From: a virus
Strand: one strand, 5' to 3'
IMG/VR virus record: IMGVR_UViG_3300021963_000487
Coordinates: 1-29,421 of that record
DNA length: 29,421 nt
Made by a program: the position numbers and the translations under genes. This document shows, piece after piece, positions 23,177 through 29,421 of the stretch (the first letter of the stretch is position 1; each line of letters begins with the position of its first letter). The notes below the pieces were generated by a model. The model was not told the origin of the DNA. It ran no database searches and saw only the letters and a program-made list of their open reading frames with translations.

Positions 23177-26100
23177 ATGTATCAACTCTATTTTGAAGAT
23201 GGCTATGTAGAATCAGCGTATCTAACAAGAGTTGCTGAAATGTCAGCTGACCTGCCTGCAATATTTGATATTTCTGCAGTTGGTGAAAGAACTATCCTTG
23301 ATGGCTACTACTTTTCTGAAGGTTACATAGAAACAGGTTATTTTGTCTATGTGGCACAGGCGTCATCTTCATTAGCATCTTCATTTACAGTCAACTGCAA
23401 TACTACCTTCCAAGAGTTTTTTGCTACACTATCGTCAACATTTACCCAGACTGCTTCTGGTGGCAAGTTGGTTGGATTTAGTGTTACACTATCTTCAGCA
23501 TTTACACAAACAGCCAATGGCAATAGAAATGCTGATATAGATCTATTTGCCTTTGGTAATGCCCAATTAGCTGTGGCAGTAAGTAGGATCCGTGATAACA
23601 ATATTGCGGCAAGTTCAGCATTTACTATTGCGGTAGATGTAACAAGAACAAGAAATCTATCCAGCGAAGACGCCGCAGTATTCACAGCCGTTATTAATGG
23701 ACTACGCAGCCGTGATGTGAATATAAACGCAGAGGCTGCGTTTTCTTTGACCGCTAATGTTCAACGCACCACAGACATTGTTCTTACTGCATTTACCAAT
23801 AGCACATTGACTGCCCTTGGGGTAGTAGAAAGGTCTACAGGCTCATCTTTATCAAGCCAGGCAAATATCACAGTAGATGTTGCCAGAAGCCGTGATGTTG
23901 CCAGCACATTAACTACAACTGCATCATTATCAGTCCCTGGAGAAAGAACTCGTGAAATACAGGCTGATCTGGCATCTGAGTATGCAATTACTATATTAGG
24001 TCAAAGAACCACAGACATTGTTCTTACTGCATTTACTAATGGAACACTATCAGTCACAGCCATTGTGAACAGAACTTTGGCGAGTTCACAGTCCGTATCT
24101 GCCGCATTAACTGTGGTTGGCGGATTATCTATTGTGTCATCTGCAACAATGACATCAAGAGCTACGGTAAGAGGCTATCTTGATGTATTGGTTAGAAACT
24201 ATGCACTGACTCAAAACACAGGCGGCATCTACAATACCGCGGTCATTGATAACTCTGTTTATAAGTTTGGTGGTGGAAGTCTAACCTGGGATGAGGTTAC
24301 TCGTGCTTTCACTGATAGTCAACCAGTTGTCTCTGAGTCAACATTTTATTTCTTCCAGGCAGGCTATACTTGGTCCAGCACTAACGGCACAACTTGGACA
24401 AGAACAACCAATAATCTTTCTGTAGATCCAAGCAGAACAGACAGTCAAGTAGTTAGAGAAAATGGTTACTTTATTTTCTTTGACGGTAGCAATACCATTT
24501 ACTATTCAACGAATGGAACTACTTGGAGTTCCTCAACTGGTATGTTGTCTGTCATACAGGGCACAGGTATTCGTTTATCATCAAATACAGTTCATTATTA
24601 CAATAACAACTATTATCTTTTTGGAAACTATGTTTCAGGAGTGTTAGACAGGATTGGCTGGATTTCTACTAATAGTTTAAGCGGCAGCTGGAGTGCAAAC
24701 TATTATACCACAGGCAGTGAAAGTCGTGATACCTATAAATCAACCAATGGTGTTGTAGTTCCTTTTGTTCAAAATAGCACACTCTATCTATATAGAGGAT
24801 TAATCACAAGCCCAACTTCTGTGATTGTTGGAACTGGTATGTCAGCCCTTCAAGCGTCCTACGACGGTAGCAATACCTATGGAGTTATTACTTCTTTTGG
24901 CGGCAGTGATCATTATCTATACTATTCTAAAAACAACGGATCTTCTTGGAATGCGATTAGTAGTCCTACTCAACAAAGTAATGATCTGCAATATGTTAAC
25001 GGCTATTGGTTTATATCTGCTGATGATGGTTTATATGCCACATCTGACATTGCCAGCGGTTGGACTAAAGTTCACGATTACAATGTAGGCACAGTATTAT
25101 GGAATGGCACAAGATTCTTATCTACACTATTAGAGCGTCCTGGATTTGTCATCACCTCAACTACTGCTGTATCTGATTGGACAGTTAGTCAGGTAAATGA
25201 TATTTCAGGTGTTGGTGGCAGTTTAAGTTATGCCACAGGCCAACTATCTGCCACTGGCACAATAGATTTATGGATTGCCACTGGCAATGAAAGCAATCTT
25301 AATGACATTAGAAAGTTTGGTTCTACAGTATTAAGAATAAAAAATAGTTATAACTCTTATTTGACTATTAGTGCCTATACCTATAGTGAAGTTACACTAA
25401 TATCTGTTAATAAATCTTTAAGTTTATCTGATAGTGCTTCCTTATACAAAACCAGTAATACCAATCTTTCCAATGATTGGATTCATTTAAGATTTGTTCA
25501 ATCAGGTTCATCTGCGGCATTGTATGTTAATGGACAACGATTAACAGGCACAGGTAATATTGGATATTCAACCAGTTGGCCAAATGGAGCAATTAGTGGT
25601 AATGTTGAAATCCTACAAAGAGATGTTTCCTACATTGACGAACTATTAATCACCACTGATGTTCTTACTGATCCCTCAACTACAAGTTTCTCCGTTCCAA
25701 CAAATAGATGGAACAATACAGCAAATACCAAACTGTTATTGCACTTCAATGATGGCTTTGCAGATGACAGTAGATTCCAAGTAATACCAGAAGCAAGACT
25801 AACTGTCGCAGCCTCAATGACTGTGACAACAAATGCAGACTATGTTGAATCATTTGCATTATCCGCAACTGCTACTCTATCAGTTCAAGGTCAAAGAACC
25901 ACTGACATTGTATTGACTGCATTCACCAATGGTGCATTGACTGCTAATAATACAAGAACAAGAGATAACGATAGCAGTCAAAGTTCTGCGTTTAGTCAAA
26001 CTGCCAGTGCCGTTAGATCAAGAGACAACAGTAGTTCATTAAATGCCTCTGCCTCTGTAACTGCAAACAATACAAGAACAAGAGCATTTGACAGCAATCT

Positions 26101-27091
26101 ATCAGCATTTGCCACAACAGTTACAGTGGCACAAGAGACCAGCGAGATATCAGCCAATCTATCAGCGGCATTCAATACAGTTCAACGCTACATTGAAGAT
26201 GGTGCATTTGAAACAGGATATTTTGCCACATCAGATATCATTGCCAACTATATTGCTGATGGCCGTAGCACATTGGCATCTGCGTTCACAGTAAATGCTG
26301 ACAGTGATTACCTAACCAACTTCAGTGCTTCATTAAGTTCAAGTGCTTCTCTAACTGCGGTCAATACAAGAACAAGATCAGACAACAGCAGTTCAATGTC
26401 CAGTGCTGCCACAGTCACAGCGGCAGTCGCAAAGACCACAGTAACTTCTGTGGCATTGTCAAGCTCTGCTACATTAACTGTGATTGGTATCAAAGGCAGT
26501 GAGATTGCTCTATACGCATTTACTAATGCCACATTGACTGCGTCAGTCAAGAGAACCAGAGCCACTGCAAGTTCAATGGCAAGCTCTGCTACATTGTATG
26601 TAGATACTGCCAACAGTCTAAACAAACTGACTGAAAGCTATCTATCATCAGCATTTACACAGACTGCCACTGCTAATAGAACAAGATCTACCACTGTAAC
26701 TCTACAGGCCTTTGCCGCTGAAGTCACAGTCAATCGTAGACAAAGAACTGCTTTTGCTAACCTATCATCAGCATTCACACTGACTGCTAATGGATCAAGA
26801 GGCATTATATTAGCCAGTTCAATGAGTATCTCTGCCACAGTTACAGCTATTGGTAAGAAGACAGTTAGTGGCACAATTTCAATGTCTGCGGCAATGACTG
26901 CCACAATGATAGTCAGAGAAATAAGAACTGATACCATTGTCTATAGAATACCTGCAGAAGGTTGGATTTACAACATCGCCGCTGAACAAAGATTGTATGC
27001 CATCAACGGTGAAACTCGTGTGTTTAGAATGAAGTCAGAAAGTCGCGTTAGAAACATAGCAGAAGAAACTCGCATACTTACTATAAATTAG
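23177..27091 (+). CDS. giant repetitive tail fibre with nested domains
   Basis: This is the largest protein in the window (1304 residues). Residues 1-335 and 880-1255 consist of about 20-residue Ser/Ala/Thr-rich strand repeats with Arg-Thr-Arg or Arg-Ser-Arg turns; an Arg-Thr-Thr-Asp-Ile-Val-Leu-Thr-Ala-Phe unit recurs near 196, 276 and 906. Between them lies a LamG-like domain (about 344-370 and 676-880) interrupted by a segment of about 300 residues with repeated Trp-containing blades (Tyr-Ser-Thr-Asn-Gly-Thr-Thr-Trp, Asn-Asn-Gly-Ser-Ser-Trp), resembling a BNR-type beta-propeller. The C-terminus (1256-1304) has five Glu-x-Arg type strand repeats. Likely a trimeric host-contact fibre. AAGGA precedes ATG. 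Confidence 0.82.
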   Translation: MYQLYFEDGYVESAYLTRVAEMSADLPAIFDISAVGERTILDGYYFSEGYIETGYFVYVAQASSSLASSFTVNCNTTFQEFFATLSSTFTQTASGGKLVGFSVTLSSAFTQTANGNRNADIDLFAFGNAQLAVAVSRIRDNNIAASSAFTIAVDVTRTRNLSSEDAAVFTAVINGLRSRDVNINAEAAFSLTANVQRTTDIVLTAFTNSTLTALGVVERSTGSSLSSQANITVDVARSRDVASTLTTTASLSVPGERTREIQADLASEYAITILGQRTTDIVLTAFTNGTLSVTAIVNRTLASSQSVSAALTVVGGLSIVSSATMTSRATVRGYLDVLVRNYALTQNTGGIYNTAVIDNSVYKFGGGSLTWDEVTRAFTDSQPVVSESTFYFFQAGYTWSSTNGTTWTRTTNNLSVDPSRTDSQVVRENGYFIFFDGSNTIYYSTNGTTWSSSTGMLSVIQGTGIRLSSNTVHYYNNNYYLFGNYVSGVLDRIGWISTNSLSGSWSANYYTTGSESRDTYKSTNGVVVPFVQNSTLYLYRGLITSPTSVIVGTGMSALQASYDGSNTYGVITSFGGSDHYLYYSKNNGSSWNAISSPTQQSNDLQYVNGYWFISADDGLYATSDIASGWTKVHDYNVGTVLWNGTRFLSTLLERPGFVITSTTAVSDWTVSQVNDISGVGGSLSYATGQLSATGTIDLWIATGNESNLNDIRKFGSTVLRIKNSYNSYLTISAYTYSEVTLISVNKSLSLSDSASLYKTSNTNLSNDWIHLRFVQSGSSAALYVNGQRLTGTGNIGYSTSWPNGAISGNVEILQRDVSYIDELLITTDVLTDPSTTSFSVPTNRWNNTANTKLLLHFNDGFADDSRFQVIPEARLTVAASMTVTTNADYVESFALSATATLSVQGQRTTDIVLTAFTNGALTANNTRTRDNDSSQSSAFSQTASAVRSRDNSSSLNASASVTANNTRTRAFDSNLSAFATTVTVAQETSEISANLSAAFNTVQRYIEDGAFETGYFATSDIIANYIADGRSTLASAFTVNADSDYLTNFSASLSSSASLTAVNTRTRSDNSSSMSSAATVTAAVAKTTVTSVALSSSATLTVIGIKGSEIALYAFTNATLTASVKRTRATASSMASSATLYVDTANSLNKLTESYLSSAFTQTATANRTRSTTVTLQAFAAEVTVNRRQRTAFANLSSAFTLTANGSRGIILASSMSISATVTAIGKKTVSGTISMSAAMTATMIVREIRTDTIVYRIPAEGWIYNIAAEQRLYAINGETRVFRMKSESRVRNIAEETRILTIN
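23764..23815 (+). repeat. giant-fibre strand repeat, copy 1
   Basis: Encodes the Arg-Thr-Thr-Asp-Ile-Val-Leu-Thr-Ala-Phe unit. DNA is close to 24004-24055 and 25894-25945. Confidence 0.7.
24004..24055 (+). repeat. giant-fibre strand repeat, copy 2
   Basis: Same unit as 23764-23815, with few base differences. Confidence 0.7.
25894..25945 (+). repeat. giant-fibre strand repeat, copy 3
   Basis: Third copy, beyond the LamG/propeller block. A weaker relative lies near 26494. Confidence 0.65.
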
Positions 27092-27101
27092 GAGATATAT
27101 T

Positions 27102-27434
27102 ATGGCAACAGCCCGTTCAGGATTTGAACAAACTCTACAGGGTTTGACAATCCAAAAAGACACAGAAGCACAACTGATCTACACCTTTGAGTGGGCAGAT
27201 TGGTTACCAACAGGAGACAGTATTTCTACTTCAACCTACACCATTACGGCCCGTTCTAATGACCCAGATCCATTGGCAATACACAGCCAAGGTCGTTCAG
27301 GAACACAGACCTATGTGGAACTCAAAGAAGGACAAGAAGGAAAAATCTATACTGTGACCTGTGCTATCCAAACAGCCAATGGATTGAAAGATCGTAGAAG
27401 TTTCCGTGTTAAAGTTGAAGCGAGATCAGCATAA
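27102..27434 (+). CDS. fibre-tail adaptor-like protein
   Basis: This 110-residue protein has an Ig-like strand pattern with Lys-Asp-Thr-Glu-Ala-Gln-Leu-Ile-Tyr-Thr-Phe-Glu-Trp-Ala-Asp-Trp-Leu, Gly-Asp-Ser-Ile-Ser-Thr-Ser-Thr-Tyr, and Gly-Lys-Ile-Tyr-Thr-Val-Thr-Cys-Ala-Ile-Gln-Thr-Ala-Asn-Gly. This series is seen in proteins annotated as phage fibre-tail adaptors, which join fibres to the tail tip. Its position right after the giant fibre agrees. AGGAGATATATT precedes the ATG, nearly identical to the leader at 19196. Its TAA overlaps the next ATG (TAATG). Confidence 0.72.
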   Translation: MATARSGFEQTLQGLTIQKDTEAQLIYTFEWADWLPTGDSISTSTYTITARSNDPDPLAIHSQGRSGTQTYVELKEGQEGKIYTVTCAIQTANGLKDRRSFRVKVEARSA

Positions 27435-27628
27435 TGGCCTCCATTAAAGAACTTGCCGCTGAAATCAAAACCATCAAGGACAATCATCTTGCCCATATGG
27501 CACAAGACATTGACCGCATTGAAAAGAAAGTGGAAAAGATTGATGGCCGCATCTGGGCTATCTTGATCATTCTTTGTGGTGCTACATTCTTTCCAATTTT
27601 AATAGACTTCGCAAAGAGCCTACGATAA
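27434..27628 (+). CDS. small coiled-coil membrane protein, holin-like
   Basis: This 64-residue protein has an N-terminal amphipathic coiled coil (residues 4-38, Lys/Glu/Ile-rich) and one hydrophobic span (about 41-60), ending in a short basic tail. This matches XhlA-type (hemolysin-like) phage membrane proteins, which assist holins in lysis. A tail-associated membrane role is the alternative, since it is coupled to the fibre adaptor gene and no endolysin is nearby. Confidence 0.65.
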   Translation: MASIKELAAEIKTIKDNHLAHMAQDIDRIEKKVEKIDGRIWAILIILCGATFFPILIDFAKSLR

Positions 27629-27635
27629 GTATGGG

Positions 27636-28127
27636 ATGGATGATGAAGAGTTTAGAAAAAAATTAAGTGAAGTAGCGGAATGGAAACTTCCAGATACTCC
27701 ACGAGAAACCAGTTTGAATGCCAAGAAGAAACGAGGCAGGAAAAGCAACGAGGAAAAATATCAAGATGAACACGAAGAAATCTTTTTGGAGTTATTTGAA
27801 GGAGTTAATCCAACCTACGCCCCAATGCTCACCAAAGTCAAACACACCCCCACAACCTGCGAGTGTGGAAGAGTCTGCGACAACGGCTGTGAAAAAGAAG
27901 CGAAGTTATACCAAACGAAAGGCAAAAACTGCTGGCGATGGAAGTGCAAAACCTGCGGAATGACGCAGGATCCCTACACTGGTGAATTCACACTTAACCC
28001 TCAAAAGGCCAGTGTAGTTTGGAATAGTTTCTTGCGTGAAACCAAAGGTGCTTATGCCAGCAAAGGCAATCTTGTAAAACAGAATATTTTAATCAGAAAA
28101 TACCCTGATACAAAAGATCCTGTATAA
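27636..28127 (+). CDS. cysteine-rich putative nucleic-acid-binding protein
   Basis: This 163-residue protein has an acidic N-terminus, an AT-hook-like Lys-Lys-Lys-Arg-Gly-Arg-Lys segment (30-36), and a compact cysteine region: Cys75, Cys77, Cys81, Cys85, then Cys99, Cys104 and Cys107 (Cys-Lys-Thr-Cys-Gly). Seven cysteines with a Cys-x-x-Cys knuckle suggest one or two zinc sites. After it come Gln-Asp-Pro-Tyr-Thr-Gly-Glu-Phe-Thr-Leu and a helical C-terminus. I do not recognise the family; binding DNA or RNA is inferred. The gene ends inside the TATAAATA box and directly before the RNA locus. The ribosome site is weak. Confidence 0.7.
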   Translation: MDDEEFRKKLSEVAEWKLPDTPRETSLNAKKKRGRKSNEEKYQDEHEEIFLELFEGVNPTYAPMLTKVKHTPTTCECGRVCDNGCEKEAKLYQTKGKNCWRWKCKTCGMTQDPYTGEFTLNPQKASVVWNSFLRETKGAYASKGNLVKQNILIRKYPDTKDPV

Positions 28128-28130
28128 ATA
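28123..28130 (+). promoter_or_regulatory. perfect T4-late-type box TATAAATA
   Basis: TATAAATA overlaps the stop codon of the preceding gene. It lies six bases before the first strand (28136) of the RNA predicted at 28136-28260, as expected for a -10-type element. Confidence 0.55.
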
Positions 28131-28135
28131 AAATT

Positions 28136-28260
28136 AGCAGGGACACAAATCCGTTTATTCTACCTGGATATGGTTAGTGCTGTCACACTCAAAGTAGTTC
28201 CTTATTGCCATTAGGAACGAGCCCTGTTAGAAACCCAGTCTTTACTGGGTTTCGTCTTTT
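28136..28260 (+). ncRNA. small structured RNA with own promoter and terminator
   Basis: There is no reading frame here. A 7-bp closing helix (28136-28142 with 28222-28228, one G-U pair) encloses a weak ATCC/GGAT helix (from 28149), an AGTG/CACT helix (near 28177) and a 6-bp hairpin (28197-28202 with 28213-28218). The layout resembles a four-way junction, but gaps beside the closing helix rule out a normal tRNA, and no T-loop sequence is present. The terminator at 28230 follows two bases later. Promoter box, compact fold and terminator together suggest a discrete RNA of about 120 bases. Confidence 0.5.
28230..28260 (+). terminator. intrinsic terminator of small RNA
   Basis: A perfect 10-bp stem (28230-28239 with 28244-28253) with a four-base loop is followed by GTCTTTT. 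Confidence 0.9.
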
Positions 28261-28298
28261 CTGCACTCACATTTTCCCCCTGATTTTTGTCTCCCTGC

Positions 28299-28304
28299 TA
28301 AATA
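28299..28304 (+). promoter_or_regulatory. TAAATA box before large structured region
   Basis: TAAATA lies 38 bases after the terminator at 28230-28260. The block of inverted repeats that follows could be transcribed from it. Confidence 0.4.
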
Positions 28305-28872
28305 CTTGTGACAGGCAATCATATACAGGCATTTTGGCAATTCCATTTTTTAGGCTTTTTTATATCACATAAGGTTGGCGGGCCGTTTGATCATACCGCT
28401 GGTGAATCCGTTCTGATGTGTGACGGCAGCCAAATCCAAGCGTGATACTTGGGCTTCTATTCACTACCCTTTCGCAAAAGGATGCCTTAAAGAATAGGTC
28501 TATTAGTTACGAACCCTGACGAATGACTGACGATTTGAATAGTCGTAATGGTTAAAAGATGCTAATCAAACTGCTTATGAAATGAACTGACACCTGAAAT
28601 CATTTCTTAAAAATCCCTGTAGGTTTAGGTATGGAGGAGAGCCCAAAGCAGGCATCAAACGCAAAACCCTACTGTCACCAAGTGTGTGCGAGACACTCAG
28701 ATAATGTCCAAAACATTATTATTTTCACGACACCCCTTTACAGGGTGTCGTGTGGCTCAAGCATCTAGATAATATCTCTCTTAAATGAGTATCAGATGTT
28801 TGCTTTTACACAAGTGCTCAAGTAAAATAACACATCAGCAGTGAGTGAAACGAATCGCTGATGATGTTTTTT
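28305..28872 (+). ncRNA. candidate large structured RNA, no protein gene
   Basis: This stretch has no plausible protein frame on either strand. It contains many exact inverted repeats: 28375-28379 with 28429-28433; 28382-28386 with 28423-28427, stacked inside the first; 28436-28440 with 28448-28452; 28457-28462 with 28492-28497, enclosing 28468-28472 with 28477-28481; 28507-28512 with 28543-28548; 28579-28585 with 28600-28606; 28619-28626 with 28664-28672 (one bulge); 28681-28685 with 28693-28697; 28701-28707 with 28713-28719; 28726-28735 with 28743-28752. It ends in a terminator. I see no tmRNA, 6S or group I intron signature. Size and phage setting recall the GOLLD or ROOL classes, but I cannot match it to them. 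A replication origin or packaging site is the alternative. Confidence 0.45.
28833..28872 (+). terminator. intrinsic terminator of large RNA region
   Basis: A 7-bp stem (28833-28839 with 28857-28863) with a 17-base loop is followed by ATG and six T. Confidence 0.75.
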
Positions 28873-28881
28873 ACGCAGAGC

Positions 28882-28900
28882 AGTCCTGCTTGTCAGGACT
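28882..28900 (+). repeat. leader hairpin before 28929 gene
   Basis: A perfect 7-bp stem (28882-28888 with 28894-28900) and 5-base loop lie 18 bases before the GGAG of the next gene. No T tract follows, so it is more likely a leader structure, an RNA-processing signal or an operator. Confidence 0.6.
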
Positions 28901-28928
28901 TCTATACATAACTTAAATGGAGAAACAA

Positions 28929-29135
28929 ATGGCAACACTACTTGAAATAAGAAATCGCGTATTAGAAGTAACAGGTAGAGATATCTTTGAACCACATCCT
29001 CATTTAGAGGGTATCTTGGATAAAATTATAGACAGCAGTGAATATGGAGATATCACGGATTATGCAAATCTTTTAGAAAACATTCGTGAGTTCTGTGAGG
29101 AACAACTAACTATGAATGGATTTAGAGATGCGTAA
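28929..29135 (+). CDS. small helical protein
   Basis: I prefer ATG 28929 (68 residues) over ATG 28917, because GGAG at 28919-28922 is six bases upstream of 28929. The protein is helical and acidic, with Asp-Ile-Phe-Glu-Pro-His-Pro-His in the middle and no recognised motif. Its opening (Leu-Leu-Glu-Ile-Arg-Asn) resembles that of the partial gene at 29320 (Leu-Asn-Glu-Ile-Arg-Ala), which may reflect a shared N-terminal family or chance. It heads the next gene cluster. Confidence 0.65.
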   Translation: MATLLEIRNRVLEVTGRDIFEPHPHLEGILDKIIDSSEYGDITDYANLLENIREFCEEQLTMNGFRDA

Positions 29136-29307
29136 TAACTATCAAGAATACACTCATACCAAATTGCCTTGGGGCAAATACAAAGGTTATTTTCTCAAAG
29201 ACATACCCACTGATTATCTCAAATGGGCAGTAATGAATTGGACAGACAAAGGCATTGCAGAAATGTTTGCCACTGAACTACAAAGAAGAGAACCAAAATT
29301 AAAATAA
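29116..29307 (+). CDS. small DUF3820-like protein
   Basis: These 63 residues contain Leu-Pro-Trp-Gly-Lys-Tyr-Lys-Gly-Tyr-Phe-Leu-Lys-Asp-Ile-Pro-Thr-Asp-Tyr-Leu-Lys-Trp, a close match to the Phe-Gly-Lys-x-Lys-Gly, Ile-Pro, Tyr-Leu-x-Trp series of small DUF3820-type proteins, which have no settled function. ATG 29128 is an equally likely start (59 residues); neither has a strong ribosome site. It overlaps the previous gene, implying coupling. Confidence 0.7.
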   Translation: MDLEMRNNYQEYTHTKLPWGKYKGYFLKDIPTDYLKWAVMNWTDKGIAEMFATELQRREPKLK

Positions 29308-29319
29308 AAGGACGACCAA

Positions 29320-29421
29320 ATGACAACATTAAACGAAATCAGAGCCAATCTCAAACCAGTAGCATCCAGCAAAAAACTTCGTGAGATATTAGAACAGGCA
29401 CATCGCGAACCCATTGAACCC
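29320..29421 (+). CDS. partial gene cut by window edge
   Basis: AAAGG upstream and ATG 29320 open a frame that runs to the end of the window without a stop (34 codons shown). The visible part is helical and basic, with no motif to identify it. Confidence 0.55.
   Translation, partial: MTTLNEIRANLKPVASSKKLREILEQAHREPIEP

Noticed and set aside
27718-27963. 81-residue Lys-rich + strand frame in the Cys-rich gene
   Set aside because: It is a shifted reading of the Lys-rich 27636 gene; its ATG has no ribosome site, and the Cys-x-x-Cys features belong to the other frame.
28136-28228. Possible tRNA
   Set aside because: The 7-bp closing helix is suggestive, but the linkers beside it (six and three bases) are wrong for a tRNA, and there is no T-loop sequence or proper 7-base anticodon loop.
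28305-28760. tmRNA or group I intron
   Set aside because: No tmRNA-like ends or tag frame, and no recognisable group I core segments, could be found by eye.
28792-28995. 67-residue - strand frame
   Set aside because: It crosses a terminator hairpin and the start of the 28929 gene and has no ribosome site.
1-29421. CRISPR arrays, insertion sequences, diversity-generating retroelement
   Set aside because: No evenly spaced short repeats, transposase, or reverse transcriptase frame was seen. The repeats in fibre genes are protein-coding.

Overview
The window is a contiguous stretch of a tailed double-stranded DNA phage genome (Caudoviricetes). Every gene I can support lies on the + strand. Gene content and order (small terminase, large terminase, portal, scaffold, HK97-fold capsid, head-tail proteins, major tail protein, a frameshifted pair of tail assembly chaperones, tape measure, tail-tip proteins, fibres) point to a long non-contractile tail (siphovirus type); no sheath or contractile baseplate gene is seen. 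The DNA is moderately AT-rich and most genes have AGGAG-type Shine-Dalgarno (SD) sites, so the host is a bacterium with ordinary SD-led translation. I cannot name the host, and I see no integrase, repressor or endolysin here.

Layout. 1-1472: five small genes (a lipoprotein, then four of unknown function) ended by an intrinsic terminator at 1480-1505. 1525-5589: packaging and portal genes, with two tiny membrane proteins squeezed between the terminase subunits and an endonuclease VII-like gene coupled to the portal. 5646-8655: scaffold, capsid, connector, tail terminator and major tail protein, ended by a terminator at 8677-8705. 8733-13739: tail assembly chaperones joined by a -1 frameshift site (GGGAAAA at 9197-9203), a gp10-like protein, the tape measure and two tail-tip proteins. 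13739-19066: a J-like tail hub whose coding sequence is split in two by a 1022-codon adhesin-like reading frame. 19196-27434: virion surface proteins and very large repetitive fibres with LamG-like and beta-propeller-like domains. 27434-28127: a small membrane protein and a cysteine-rich protein with an AT-hook-like segment. 28128-28928: 800 bases without a protein gene but rich in inverted repeats, probably one or more structured RNAs. 28929-29421: start of another set of small genes.

Regulation. A TAAATA motif resembling the T4 late promoter (TATAAATA) sits in nearly every gap between transcription units, usually just after an intrinsic terminator, and no sigma70-like -35 element accompanies it. 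I infer a phage-specific promoter class that drives head, tail, fibre and RNA units separately.

Most unusual points: the split hub gene with the inserted adhesin, a propeller-like domain nested inside a LamG-like domain of the largest fibre, and the structured RNA locus at 28128-28928.
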